A DNA stretch of 14,020 bases from DASWHD01 sp036393335 (GCA_036393335.1 DASWHD010000152.1:1-14020), one strand, 5' to 3'. Shown: positions 7,648-13,390, numbered from the stretch's first letter. Numbers and translations are program-made. The notes: a model not told the origin generated them from the sequence alone.

Positions 7648-7665
7648 CGTGGTGAGAAATGCGGG
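7648..7665 (+). repeat. Solo end of the 13152-13375 mobile element
   Basis: The 18 bases CGTGGTGAGAAATGCGGG are identical to the right end of the element at 13358-13375 and to the inverse of its left end. Identity stops exactly at the GGG, after which this copy continues CCAGG instead of TTAA. This helps define the true end of the element. No opposite end is visible nearby, so this is a remnant or solo end, 51 bases before the protease ATG. Confidence 0.7.
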
Positions 7666-7716
7666 CCAGGCCTGGACTGGAGCCCCTCGGCGGGCGAGGC
7701 TGTAGCCATCGGTGAC

Positions 7717-8364
7717 ATGCATACCTTCTCCCTCGCCCAGTACCTCGCCGTCCTGGCCGTGCCGTTCCTGCTGGCGGTCACCCTCCACGAGCTCGCCCAC
7801 GGCTGGGTCGCGGACCGGCTTGGCGACCCCACCGCCCGCGAGGCGGGGCGCCTGACTCTCAACCCCCTGCGCCACCTCGACCCCCTGGGGGTCCTCGCCC
7901 TGGTCCTGACCCAGATGTTCGGCTGGGCCAAGCCGGTCCCGGTCAACCCCCTGCGCCTGCGCCGGCCCAAGCAGGACATGGTGTGGGTGGCCCTGGCCGG
8001 GCCGGCCGCCAACCTGGCCATTGCGGTCGCCAGCTCCGTCGCCCTCCACGGCCTCGCGGCCCTCGATCCCCACATCGCCCAGCATGCCCAGGCGGGCGGC
8101 GGCAATCCGGTGCTGGTGCCGCTCTACTGGATGGCCTTCCTCTCCCTGCGCATCAACGTCGCCTTGGCCGTGTTCAATTGCCTGCCGCTACCCCCCCTGG
8201 ACGGCGGCCGGGTGCTGGTGGGTGTGTTGCCGCTGCGCGCCGCCATGAGCGTCGCGCGCATCGAGCCGTATGGCTTTCTGATCGTCATCGCGCTCCTTGT
8301 CGCGGGAATTGTGCCCAAACTAATATGGCCTCCCATCCGCTTCCTCATCGATCTTCTCAGCTAA
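7717..8364 (+). CDS. Site-2 protease family (M50) membrane metalloprotease
   Basis: This 215-residue polytopic protein belongs to the short M50 group, intramembrane zinc proteases of the S2P type lacking a PDZ domain. HELAH (24-28), within the first hydrophobic segment, is the HExxH zinc site. NCLPLPPLDGG near residue 155-165 is the second signature, whose Asp completes the zinc site. Further hydrophobic segments lie around AGPAANLAIAVASSVAL and at the C-terminus (FLIVIALLVAGIVPKLI). ATG at 7717 (MHTFSLAQY) starts just before the first helix, as usual in the family. The frame is open back to a TTG at 7645, but that would add 24 residues encoded by the mobile-repeat end, so it is not preferred. 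The ribosome-binding site is weak. The substrate is unknown. It stands 72 bases before trpS on the same strand; this M50-trpS-scpA-scpB order is, as I recall, common in related proteobacteria. Confidence 0.93.
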   Translation: MHTFSLAQYLAVLAVPFLLAVTLHELAHGWVADRLGDPTAREAGRLTLNPLRHLDPLGVLALVLTQMFGWAKPVPVNPLRLRRPKQDMVWVALAGPAANLAIAVASSVALHGLAALDPHIAQHAQAGGGNPVLVPLYWMAFLSLRINVALAVFNCLPLPPLDGGRVLVGVLPLRAAMSVARIEPYGFLIVIALLVAGIVPKLIWPPIRFLIDLLS

Positions 8365-8436
8365 CTGCCATTTCCCCAGGCGCAGATGTCCCGTGACGAC
8401 TCTCACCGCGCGGCGCGGAGCTGACTCACCCGAACG

Positions 8437-9426
8437 ATGTCCCAGCCCCGCGTCCTCTCCGGCATGCGCCCGACGGGCCAGCTCCACCTGGGCAACTACC
8501 AGGGGGCGTTGCAGAACTGGGTGGGCCTGCAGCAGAGCCACGAGTGCTTCTTCTGCGTCGTCGACTGGCACGCGCTGACCACCGACTACCAGGACCCGTC
8601 GGCGATCGTCGGCAACATCCGCGAGGTGGTCCTCGACTGGCTCGCGGCGGGGATCGATCCGGAACGGTCCACCGTGTTCGTGCAGTCCGACGTGCCGGCC
8701 CACGCGGAACTCTTCCTCCTCCTGGGGATGATCACCCCGACGCCGTGGCTGCAACGCAACCCGACCTTCAAGGAGATGCAGGAGAACCTCACCGACCGGG
8801 ACCTGAGCAACTACGGCTTCCTCGGCTACCCGGTGCTCCAGGCCGCCGACATCCTGGTGTACCGCGCCGACACGGTGCCGGTGGGGGTCGACCAGCTCCC
8901 CCATTTGGAGCTGTCCCGGGAGATCGCCCGGCGGTTCAACCACTTTTACGGCGAGGTCTTTCCCGAGCCCGCGGCACTGCTCACCGAGGCGCCGAAGCTG
9001 CCCGGTCTCGACGGCCGCAAGATGAGCAAGTCGTACAACAACGCCATCTACCTGGCGGACGGTGAGGAGATCATGCGCCAGAAGATGGCCCGGGCCGTCA
9101 CCGATACCCGGCGCCAGCGCCGTTCCGACCCCGGCGAGCCGGATGACTGCCCGGTCTTCGACCTGCACCGCGTGTTCAGCACCGCAGAGACCCAGGTGGA
9201 GATGGCCGCCGGCTGTCGCAGCGCCGGGATCGGCTGTTTCGACTGCAAGGCCCGGCTCTGCGACCACATGTGGGAGGCGCTGGGACCGATCTACGAACGG
9301 CGGATGGAGATGGCGCGCCATCCCGGGCGCGTGGCGGAGATCCTCGCCGCCGGTGCCGAGCACGCCCGGCAAGAGGCCAACCTCACCATGGAGCGCGTGC
9401 GCGCGGCGATGCAGTTGGCAAGATAG
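8437..9426 (+). CDS. trpS: Tryptophan--tRNA ligase (TrpRS) with a four-Cys motif
   Basis: TrpRS charges tRNA-Trp with tryptophan at the cost of ATP. The 329-residue protein is a normal-length class I synthetase. TGQLHLGN (13-20) contains the HIGH-equivalent HLGN. GVDQLPHLELSREIARRFN (150-168) is a typical block, and KMSKS is intact at 195-199. Cys238, Cys260, Cys267 and Cys270 form C-x21-C-x6-C-x2-C. This is nearly the spacing (C-x22-C-x6-C-x2-C) that binds a [4Fe-4S] cluster in Thermotoga maritima TrpRS, so this enzyme may also carry one (inference). ATG at 8437 is chosen because MSQPRVLSGMRPTG matches family N-termini. GGAG at 8417-8420 is too far away to be a good ribosome-binding site. 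Two non-overlapping gaps of 72-73 bases flank it in a likely common operon. Confidence 0.96.
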   Translation: MSQPRVLSGMRPTGQLHLGNYQGALQNWVGLQQSHECFFCVVDWHALTTDYQDPSAIVGNIREVVLDWLAAGIDPERSTVFVQSDVPAHAELFLLLGMITPTPWLQRNPTFKEMQENLTDRDLSNYGFLGYPVLQAADILVYRADTVPVGVDQLPHLELSREIARRFNHFYGEVFPEPAALLTEAPKLPGLDGRKMSKSYNNAIYLADGEEIMRQKMARAVTDTRRQRRSDPGEPDDCPVFDLHRVFSTAETQVEMAAGCRSAGIGCFDCKARLCDHMWEALGPIYERRMEMARHPGRVAEILAAGAEHARQEANLTMERVRAAMQLAR

Positions 9427-9499
9427 CCGCCGGCGTCCGGCGGTCGGCTCATCACTCCCGCAACCGGCCTATTCCAGGATCCCATCTCGCTGATCGCTG

Positions 9500-10339
9500 A
9501 TGGCTGACCGCTTTTCGTCCATGGACACACCCCAGCCCCTCGAGATCGACACCGGCACCGAGGCGGACGGCTACCAGGTCTCGCTGCGGTTCTTCGAGGG
9601 CCCCCTCGATCTGCTGCTCCACCTCATCCGCAAGCACGAGGTGGACATCTACGACATCCCGATCGCCACCATCACCCACGAGTACCTCGGCTACCTGGAT
9701 CTCATGCAGCGCCTCAACCTGGAGGTGGCCGGGGGCTTCCTGGAGATGGCCGCGACCCTCACCTACATCAAGTCGCGCACCCTGCTACCCGAGCCGCCGG
9801 CGGAGGAGGGGGAGGAGGGGGTCGACCCGCGCGCCGAGCTGGTGGAGCAGCTCATCGAGTACCAGACCTGCAAGGAGGCGGCGGACCACCTGCGCCAGCG
9901 TGCCGAGGAGGCGGCGCGGCTCCACTTTCGCGGCATCTCCGGCGCGAAGGCAGTGGAGCGGACCACGGTGCTGCGCGAGCTGACCCTGGTCGATCTGCTG
10001 GACGCCTTCCAGACCATCCTCAAGGAACTGGCCGGCAAGGGGGTCCACGAGGTGACCATGGAGCCCCTCACCATCCAGGACCAGATCGGGGTGATCCTGG
10101 AGCGGCTGGAAAGCCAAGAGCTGATCCTGTTCGGCGACCTCTTCCAGCGCGGGCGCACCCTCTCCGAGCTGGTGGTCACCTTCCTCGCCCTGCTGGAGCT
10201 GATCCGCCTGCAGGCAGTCACCTTCCGCCAGGAGGCGCCGTTCGCGCCGATCTGGATCCTGCGCAGGGAGCCGTCGGAGGCTGGGCCGATCGACCTCGCC
10301 CATGATCCCCTCCTGCCGCATGCCGATGGCGAAGGCTGA
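9500..10339 (+). CDS. scpA: Segregation and condensation protein A
   Basis: ScpA is the kleisin that bridges the SMC heads and recruits ScpB in the bacterial condensin used for chromosome segregation. The N-terminal block FFEGPLDLLLHLIRKHEVDIYDIPIATITHEYLGYL matches the family almost perfectly around residues 31-66. EMAATLTYIKSRTLLP (82-97) follows. The C-terminal winged helix (about 215-260, including FLALLELIRLQAVTFRQ) is the other SMC-binding part. An acidic stretch PPAEEGEEGVDP (about 99-110) is a linker. At 279 residues it is of usual length. Two in-frame ATGs are possible, 9500 and 9521. Neither has a good Shine-Dalgarno, and the conserved block begins later, so the start is uncertain. 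scpB follows after an unusual 380-base gap filled by repeats, instead of being adjacent. Confidence 0.95.
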   Translation: MADRFSSMDTPQPLEIDTGTEADGYQVSLRFFEGPLDLLLHLIRKHEVDIYDIPIATITHEYLGYLDLMQRLNLEVAGGFLEMAATLTYIKSRTLLPEPPAEEGEEGVDPRAELVEQLIEYQTCKEAADHLRQRAEEAARLHFRGISGAKAVERTTVLRELTLVDLLDAFQTILKELAGKGVHEVTMEPLTIQDQIGVILERLESQELILFGDLFQRGRTLSELVVTFLALLELIRLQAVTFRQEAPFAPIWILRREPSEAGPIDLAHDPLLPHADGEG

Positions 10340-10376
10340 CGCGGAGCGCCCACACATTGTGGACGGCCTCTCTTTT

Positions 10377-10600
10377 AACGCGGGAAGCCAGGAAACCAGG
10401 AAACACAGGATCTTCCGGAAATTCGAGGAAATAGCACCACCTCATAGGGTGTGCCGAGCAAGGCGAGGCGCACCGACTCCCCCCTCCAGGACGGTGCGCC
10501 GTGCTGCGCTTGGCGCACCCTATGGCTTCCCCGGCAATCCCGGATGAACCGAAAAATCACGACTCCGCAGTTTTTTCATGGATTCCTGGGTTCCCGCGTT
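10377..10600. mobile_element. MITE-like element with inverted ends and a nested palindrome pair
   Basis: The outer 21-base ends, 10377-10397 and 10580-10600, are inverted copies with two mismatches. Inside, 10443-10475 and 10492-10524 are 33-base inverted arms (CATAGGGTGTGCC...GGCGCACCG and its inverse) around a 16-base spacer, and each arm is itself nearly palindromic (GGTGCGCC/GGCGCACC). The right outer end recurs alone at 628-649. There is no coding capacity, so any movement would need a transposase in trans. No obvious target duplication was seen. Confidence 0.6.
10443..10524. repeat. Inverted REP-like pair inside the scpA-scpB gap
   Basis: Two 33-base arms (10443-10475 and 10492-10524) are inverted copies with a handful of mismatches, separated by ACTCCCCCCTCCAGGA. 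Transcribed, they would form a long hairpin of more than 25 base pairs between the scpA and scpB messages. This could act as a processing or attenuation structure (inference). Confidence 0.7.
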
Positions 10601-10719
10601 GATCGATCGCTCTCGGATGAAGCAACGACTGCGGGACCGCATCCTCCGTGTCCATCTCTGTCCATCTGTGGTTCCATCCTCGGCGGTGACCGAGTAGACG
10701 GTCGTATGGAGATACCGAC

Positions 10720-11316
10720 GTGAGTCATCGCGACCTGCGGGCGGCCTTCGAGGCCCTGCTCCTCGCCACCGGCGAGCCCTTGGCGCGCGCCGGCCTGGCG
10801 GACATCGCCGGCAATCACGGCTACGACCGCCAGGTCGCCCTCCAGGTCCTGGACGGCCTGATCGCGGACTACCGCGAGGACCACCACGGCATCCAGATCG
10901 TCGAGGTGGCGGGGGGCTACCAGTTCGCCACCAAGCCGGCCCAGGCGGTGTGGGTCGCCGACCTCCACCCGCCGCGCAAGATCCGTCTCTCCCAGCAGGC
11001 CCTGGAGACCCTCTCCCTGATCGCCTACAAGCAGCCCCTGATCCGGGCCGAGATCGAGGCGGTGCGCGGGGTGAACCCCATGGGCACCCTGAAGACCCTG
11101 ATGGAGCACGACCTGGTGCGTATCGTCGGCCGGCGCGACATCCCCGGCCGGCCGCTGATGTACGGCACCACCAAGAACTTCCTCAAGGTCTTCGGCCTCA
11201 AGAAGCTCTCGGATCTGCCCACGGTGGCGGAGTTCGCCGAGGCGCGTACCACCCAGCAGGAGCTCGCCCTCGAGGACGAGGCAGGGGCCACCACAGCCGC
11301 GGCAACGGAGGCGTAG
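10720..11316 (+). CDS. scpB: Segregation and condensation protein B
   Basis: ScpB dimerises and binds the ScpA kleisin in the SMC-ScpAB condensin. The 198-residue protein contains two winged-helix domains. The diagnostic block RLSQQALETLSLIAYKQPLIRAEIEAVRGVN lies around residues 88-118. VGRRDIPGRPLMYGTTKNFLKVFGLKKLSDLP (about 133-164) is the second hallmark. The last 25 residues are an Ala/Glu-rich tail of the usual variable kind. The start is GTG at 10720, supported by GGAG at 10708-10711 eight bases upstream; no ATG fits as well. Its TAG stop is immediately followed by the ATG of the next gene, so the DsrE-like gene is probably co-transcribed. scpA lies upstream beyond a repeat-filled gap, so scpB may depend on read-through or its own promoter. 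Confidence 0.96.
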   Translation: MSHRDLRAAFEALLLATGEPLARAGLADIAGNHGYDRQVALQVLDGLIADYREDHHGIQIVEVAGGYQFATKPAQAVWVADLHPPRKIRLSQQALETLSLIAYKQPLIRAEIEAVRGVNPMGTLKTLMEHDLVRIVGRRDIPGRPLMYGTTKNFLKVFGLKKLSDLPTVAEFAEARTTQQELALEDEAGATTAAATEA

Positions 11317-11664
11317 ATGGGCGCGGACCCCACGAGCGGCAGGGCGGCGACGGAACCCCCCCCGCGCACCCTGAGCCTCCTCCTCACCCGCGGTCCCGAC
11401 TCCGCCGACGCGCGCCGCGCCGCCCGCCTGCTGGCGGCGGCGGTGGGGCAGGGGATCGTGCCCCGCCTCTTCCTCATGGCCGGCGGGGTGGCCAACGCCG
11501 AGCGCGGTCCCCTCGTCCCGTGGCTCGGCCGCATGGAGGTCACCGTCTGCGCGGTGAACGCCGTGGCCGCCGGCATGGTGCCCCTGCCGGGCGTGCGCCT
11601 CGGCAGCCAGCACGACCACATGGTCCAGGTCACCACCAGCGACCGGGTGGTGGCCTTCGCGTGA
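11317..11664 (+). CDS. TusD/DsrE-like sulfur-relay family protein
   Basis: This 115-residue soluble protein has the DsrE-type alternating beta/alpha layout. It shows a first strand LSLLLTRGPDSADARRAARLL (19-39), a second strand LFLMAGGVANAE, then VTVCAVNAVAAGM with Cys78, a LGS turn (95-97), and a closing SDRVVAF (108-114). These align with TusD/DsrE landmarks, where the equivalent Cys carries persulfide sulfur and the protein ends in a DRVV(Q/A)F strand. The first 17 residues are a low-complexity extension. ATG at 11317 follows the scpB stop directly and has GGAGG at 11307-11311, so coupling with scpB is likely. The next gene starts after a 100-base palindrome-containing gap. Homology is remote. 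A non-relay DsrE-family role is possible; the conserved Cys favours persulfide handling. Confidence 0.65.
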   Translation: MGADPTSGRAATEPPPRTLSLLLTRGPDSADARRAARLLAAAVGQGIVPRLFLMAGGVANAERGPLVPWLGRMEVTVCAVNAVAAGMVPLPGVRLGSQHDHMVQVTTSDRVVAFA

Positions 11665-11759
11665 TCAGGAGGTAGAGGGGGTAGGGGAGACAGGTGATCT
11701 GCGGCAGAGAACATTCCACCCCAACGGGGCGACCCGACCTCCGACCTCCTACCTCCTGA
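11665..11759. repeat. Palindromic element with AGGAGGT-type arms before the TusC-like gene
   Basis: TCAGGAGGTAG at 11665-11675 is the exact inverse of CTACCTCCTGA at 11749-11759. The right arm extends left as tandem units of the CGACCTC/CTACCTC type (about 11731-11759), and the left arm carries AGGGGGTAGGGG. An inner hairpin, CCCC-AAC-GGGG, sits at 11719-11729. It begins on the base after the TGA stop of the TusD-like gene and ends five bases before the next ATG, so it fills the gap. It resembles the 3781-3918 element in design (repeated 7-mers as inverted arms) but not in sequence. Confidence 0.65.
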
Positions 11760-11764
11760 CTCCC

Positions 11765-12115
11765 ATGACCATCACCGTCCGCCTCGACGCCGCCCCGGAC
11801 GGCGCCGCCGACCTCGCCGAGACCCTGCGCATGGCCGTGGGCCTGGCCCTCGGCGAGGCGACGGTGCAGGTGGTGTTCACGGCCGCCGGCCGGCAATGGT
11901 GGGACGCGGCCCACGCCGGCGACGCGGCATTGCGCCAGCGCCTCGACGAGCTGAAGGACGCCCTGGAGGCGGTGGGCGCGGCGGTGGTCGGCCTGGAAGG
12001 GGAGAGCGCGGCGGCGCCGCGTCGTGCGGTGGAACAGATCACCGCCAGCGACCTGCTCATCAACAGCGTCGGCCGCCTTGTGCCCGAGGCGGTAGGGTCA
12101 CAACCCACGGTATGA
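11765..12115 (+). CDS. TusC/DsrF-like small protein
   Basis: The 116-residue product follows a DsrE/DsrF-like pattern. It has an initial strand ITVRLDAA, a helix AADLAETLRMAVGLALGEA (14-32), a second strand TVQVVFTAAG (33-42), a long charged helix around DAALRQRLDELKDALEAVG, then strands AAVVGLEGE and SDLLINSVGRL. It has no cysteine, as expected for the non-catalytic subunit of TusBCD/DsrEFH heterohexamers. Sequence similarity is weak and the call depends largely on its place between DsrE-like and DsrH-like genes. The start ATG at 11765 has no Shine-Dalgarno: the preceding bases (CCTCCTACCTCCTGACTCCC) are the C-rich arm of a palindrome. Its TGA at 12113-12115 overlaps an ATG at 12112 as ATGA. 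Confidence 0.5.
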   Translation: MTITVRLDAAPDGAADLAETLRMAVGLALGEATVQVVFTAAGRQWWDAAHAGDAALRQRLDELKDALEAVGAAVVGLEGESAAAPRRAVEQITASDLLINSVGRLVPEAVGSQPTV

Positions 12116-12138
12116 TTTCATCCAGCACAGGATCCTCG

Positions 12139-12858
12139 ATGGAAACATTCGATCTTGTAGTGATGGTCGTGGGTGGGTTTTTGATCGCCGCCGGTTTCCT
12201 GCTGTTCGTCACCGGCAAGGTGGCGGGGAGCAATAACAAGATCGAGGCGTTCGGCATCAAGATGGACGTGAGCAATCCGTCGCTGATCCTGCTCGCCGCC
12301 GGCATCGGCCTGCTCCTGGTCCCCCGCTTGCTGCCCGCTAACCGCAATGCCGAGGGACCGGCGCCGGCTGTGGTGGCGACCGTGGCGCCGGCGCCCCAGG
12401 CCGCGACTCCTGCACCGGCGGTGCAAGAAACGCCCGCCGCGCTGCCCCAGGCCGTGAGCCCGCCGGTCGCCGCCACGCCGCAGCCGGCCCCAGCCCCGCC
12501 CGCGCTGCCGGCGACGCCGTCCCTCGCCGGCAACTACCTCCTGGCCTCCTTCACGGAGAACGGCGTTTACACCAACTACAACGCCGTCCTCACCCTCAAC
12601 CCTACCGGCCAGAATCGCTACGGCTTTTACTCGGCCTTTCAGGTCTTCAACCAGTTTGGCGGCGTCCAGACCCTGGAGTACCAGGGGCAGCTCATCCAGC
12701 GCGGCGGCGCGTGGGCCATGTCGATCACGGCGAGCAACGATCCCAACTGGTACGGCCCGGGTGAGCTGCCCCTCGGCCTGCAGAGCGACGGCGACACCCT
12801 GGAGCTGCGCTACCGCTACGCCGGATCCCAGATCGCCGCCGTCTGGGAGCGGCAGTAG
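12139..12858 (+). CDS. Two-helix membrane protein with Pro/Ala linker and beta-rich C-terminal domain
   Basis: I do not recognise a named family for this 239-residue protein. Residues 5-24 (LVVMVVGGFLIAAGFLLFV core) and about 48-65 (SLILLAAGIGLLLVPRLL) are hydrophobic helices joined by a short polar loop, NNKIEAFGIKMDVSNP. Residues 70-128 form a Pro/Ala-rich linker. Residues 129-239 look like a compact beta domain rich in Tyr, Trp and Asn, ending WERQ, reminiscent of small lipocalin-like barrels. The likely layout is a membrane anchor, a spacer and a globular domain; both termini would be on the same side. ATG at 12139 is preferred because AGGA at 12129-12132 lies six bases upstream. ATG at 12112, nine codons earlier, overlaps the previous stop but has a poor site. 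It is embedded before the DsrH-like gene, so a role linked to that trio is possible. Confidence 0.75.
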   Translation: METFDLVVMVVGGFLIAAGFLLFVTGKVAGSNNKIEAFGIKMDVSNPSLILLAAGIGLLLVPRLLPANRNAEGPAPAVVATVAPAPQAATPAPAVQETPAALPQAVSPPVAATPQPAPAPPALPATPSLAGNYLLASFTENGVYTNYNAVLTLNPTGQNRYGFYSAFQVFNQFGGVQTLEYQGQLIQRGGAWAMSITASNDPNWYGPGELPLGLQSDGDTLELRYRYAGSQIAAVWERQ

Positions 12859-12861
12859 GCG

Positions 12862-13101
12862 GTGAAGGTCCTGCACCTCGTCCGCCCGGAGTCGGGTCCG
12901 TGGGAGGAGGCGGTGGCCGCCCACCAATCGGCGGCGGGGGACCAGGTGATCGTGGCGCTCTGGCGCGACGGCATGGACAGCGCCGTGGCGTGCGACGTCC
13001 TATCCGACACCGGCGACTGGCGGCCAACGCCCGCCACGACGCTCTCGTACGACGATCTCCTCGACCTCCTCTTCGCGGCCGACCAGGTCTACTGCTGGTG
13101 A
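12862..13101 (+). CDS. TusB/DsrH-like small protein
   Basis: This 79-residue protein resembles DsrH/TusB. It starts MKVLHLVRPESGPWEEAV, has a GDQVIVALWRDGM strand-turn (26-38) corresponding to the family's G-D-x-hydrophobic-hydrophobic-DGV region, and closes LSYDDLLDLLFAADQVYCW, matching the 'Y-x-D/F-hydrophobic ... W' ending of TusB. It is shorter than the usual 90-100 residues. The Cys found near position 20 in Allochromatium DsrH is absent here (the N-terminal region has no Cys); only Cys44 and Cys78 occur. If it is a DsrH relative it may have lost persulfide chemistry. The start is GTG at 12862, three bases after the preceding stop; GGGAG at 12845-12849 is a distant ribosome-binding candidate. 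The assignment is by pattern and context. Confidence 0.6.
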   Translation: MKVLHLVRPESGPWEEAVAAHQSAAGDQVIVALWRDGMDSAVACDVLSDTGDWRPTPATTLSYDDLLDLLFAADQVYCW

Positions 13102-13151
13102 CTCCGCCCCCGCGATTGATCGCGCCGTTCCCCGATCGGCTCCCTCGTTAA

Positions 13152-13375
13152 CCCGCATTTCTCACCACGGATCGTAGCGAGACCGTGCAAACGCACGTAG
13201 ATCCTGGCTGGCCCGCGGTAGGAGCCGAATCCCTTCGGCGATTCCGGCCCAAGAAGGCCGGCCGCGTCTGGCGGCGCGGGTCGCCGGTGCAACCGGCTCC
13301 TACCTCGGACGAGGACACGGCCAGGAGATGCGGGCGGTTGCGCGGGCGCAGCAGATTCGTGGTGAGAAATGCGGG
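13152..13375. mobile_element. MITE-like element, 224 bp, perfect inverted ends, TTAA on both sides
   Basis: The left end CCCGCATTTCTCACCACG (13152-13169) is the exact inverse of the right end at 13358-13375. Both ends are flanked by TTAA (13148-13151 and 13376-13379). A third copy of the end, at 7648-7665, lacks TTAA, which argues that TTAA is a target-site duplication and not part of the repeat. The interior carries no gene but contains a nested inverted REP-like pair at 13217-13304. TTAA duplications are known for IS1380-type insertion sequences; the parent family here is not established. Confidence 0.7.
13217..13304. repeat. Inverted GTAGGAGCC-type REP pair inside the MITE-like element
   Basis: GGTAGGAGCCG at 13217-13227 is the exact inverse of CGGCTCCTACC at 13294-13304, and each continues into a similar short palindrome (CCGAATCCCTTCGGCGATT and, on the other strand, CCGGTTGCACCGGCGACC). 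The GTAGGAGC head is reminiscent of REP sequences in pseudomonads and xanthomonads. The copies face each other as in a BIME. Confidence 0.65.
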
Positions 13376-13390
13376 TTAAGCCTATGATCC

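Larger units (their letters stand above)
7446..7716. promoter_or_regulatory. Divergent control region between glgC and the M50 protease
   Basis: This 271-base gap separates oppositely transcribed genes and must hold promoters for both. It contains the most AT-rich patch of the neighbourhood (about 7585-7605). On the plus strand a candidate sigma70 promoter lies at 7575-7603. The solo mobile-repeat end at 7648-7665 lies between that promoter and the protease ATG. On the minus strand no convincing -35/-10 pair for glgC was found; TATTGT at about 7514-7519 is the best -10 but lacks a matching -35. Confidence 0.5.
10340..10719. other. Gene-free 380-base gap between scpA and scpB
   Basis: No plausible coding frame is present. 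From left to right it holds a small hairpin CCACA-CAT-TGTGG at 10350-10362 followed by CTCTCTTTT (a weak terminator candidate for scpA), the nested inverted-repeat element at 10377-10600, and a stretch at about 10640-10680 with near-repeated TCCATCTCTGTCCATCTGTGG that looks like another dispersed intergenic sequence. GGAG at 10708-10711 is the ribosome-binding site of scpB. The insertion separates two genes that normally work and are often co-transcribed as a pair. Confidence 0.6.

Noticed and set aside
8320..9372. A 350-codon minus-strand frame opposite trpS
   Set aside because: trpS on the plus strand is unmistakable; the antisense product shows no motif.
10350..10376. Rho-independent terminator after scpA (CCACA-CAT-TGTGG then CTCTCTTTT)
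   Set aside because: The stem is only five pairs and the T-run is interrupted; too weak to list as a terminator, though it is mentioned in the gap description.
13111..13124. Terminator hairpin CGCGAT-TG-ATCGCG after the DsrH-like gene
   Set aside because: No T-tract follows and the loop is only two bases; probably an incidental palindrome.
13148..13379. CRISPR-like or phage attachment interpretation of the repeated ends
   Set aside because: There are only two facing copies and one solo copy, in inverted orientation, without spacers or an integrase; a MITE-like element fits better.
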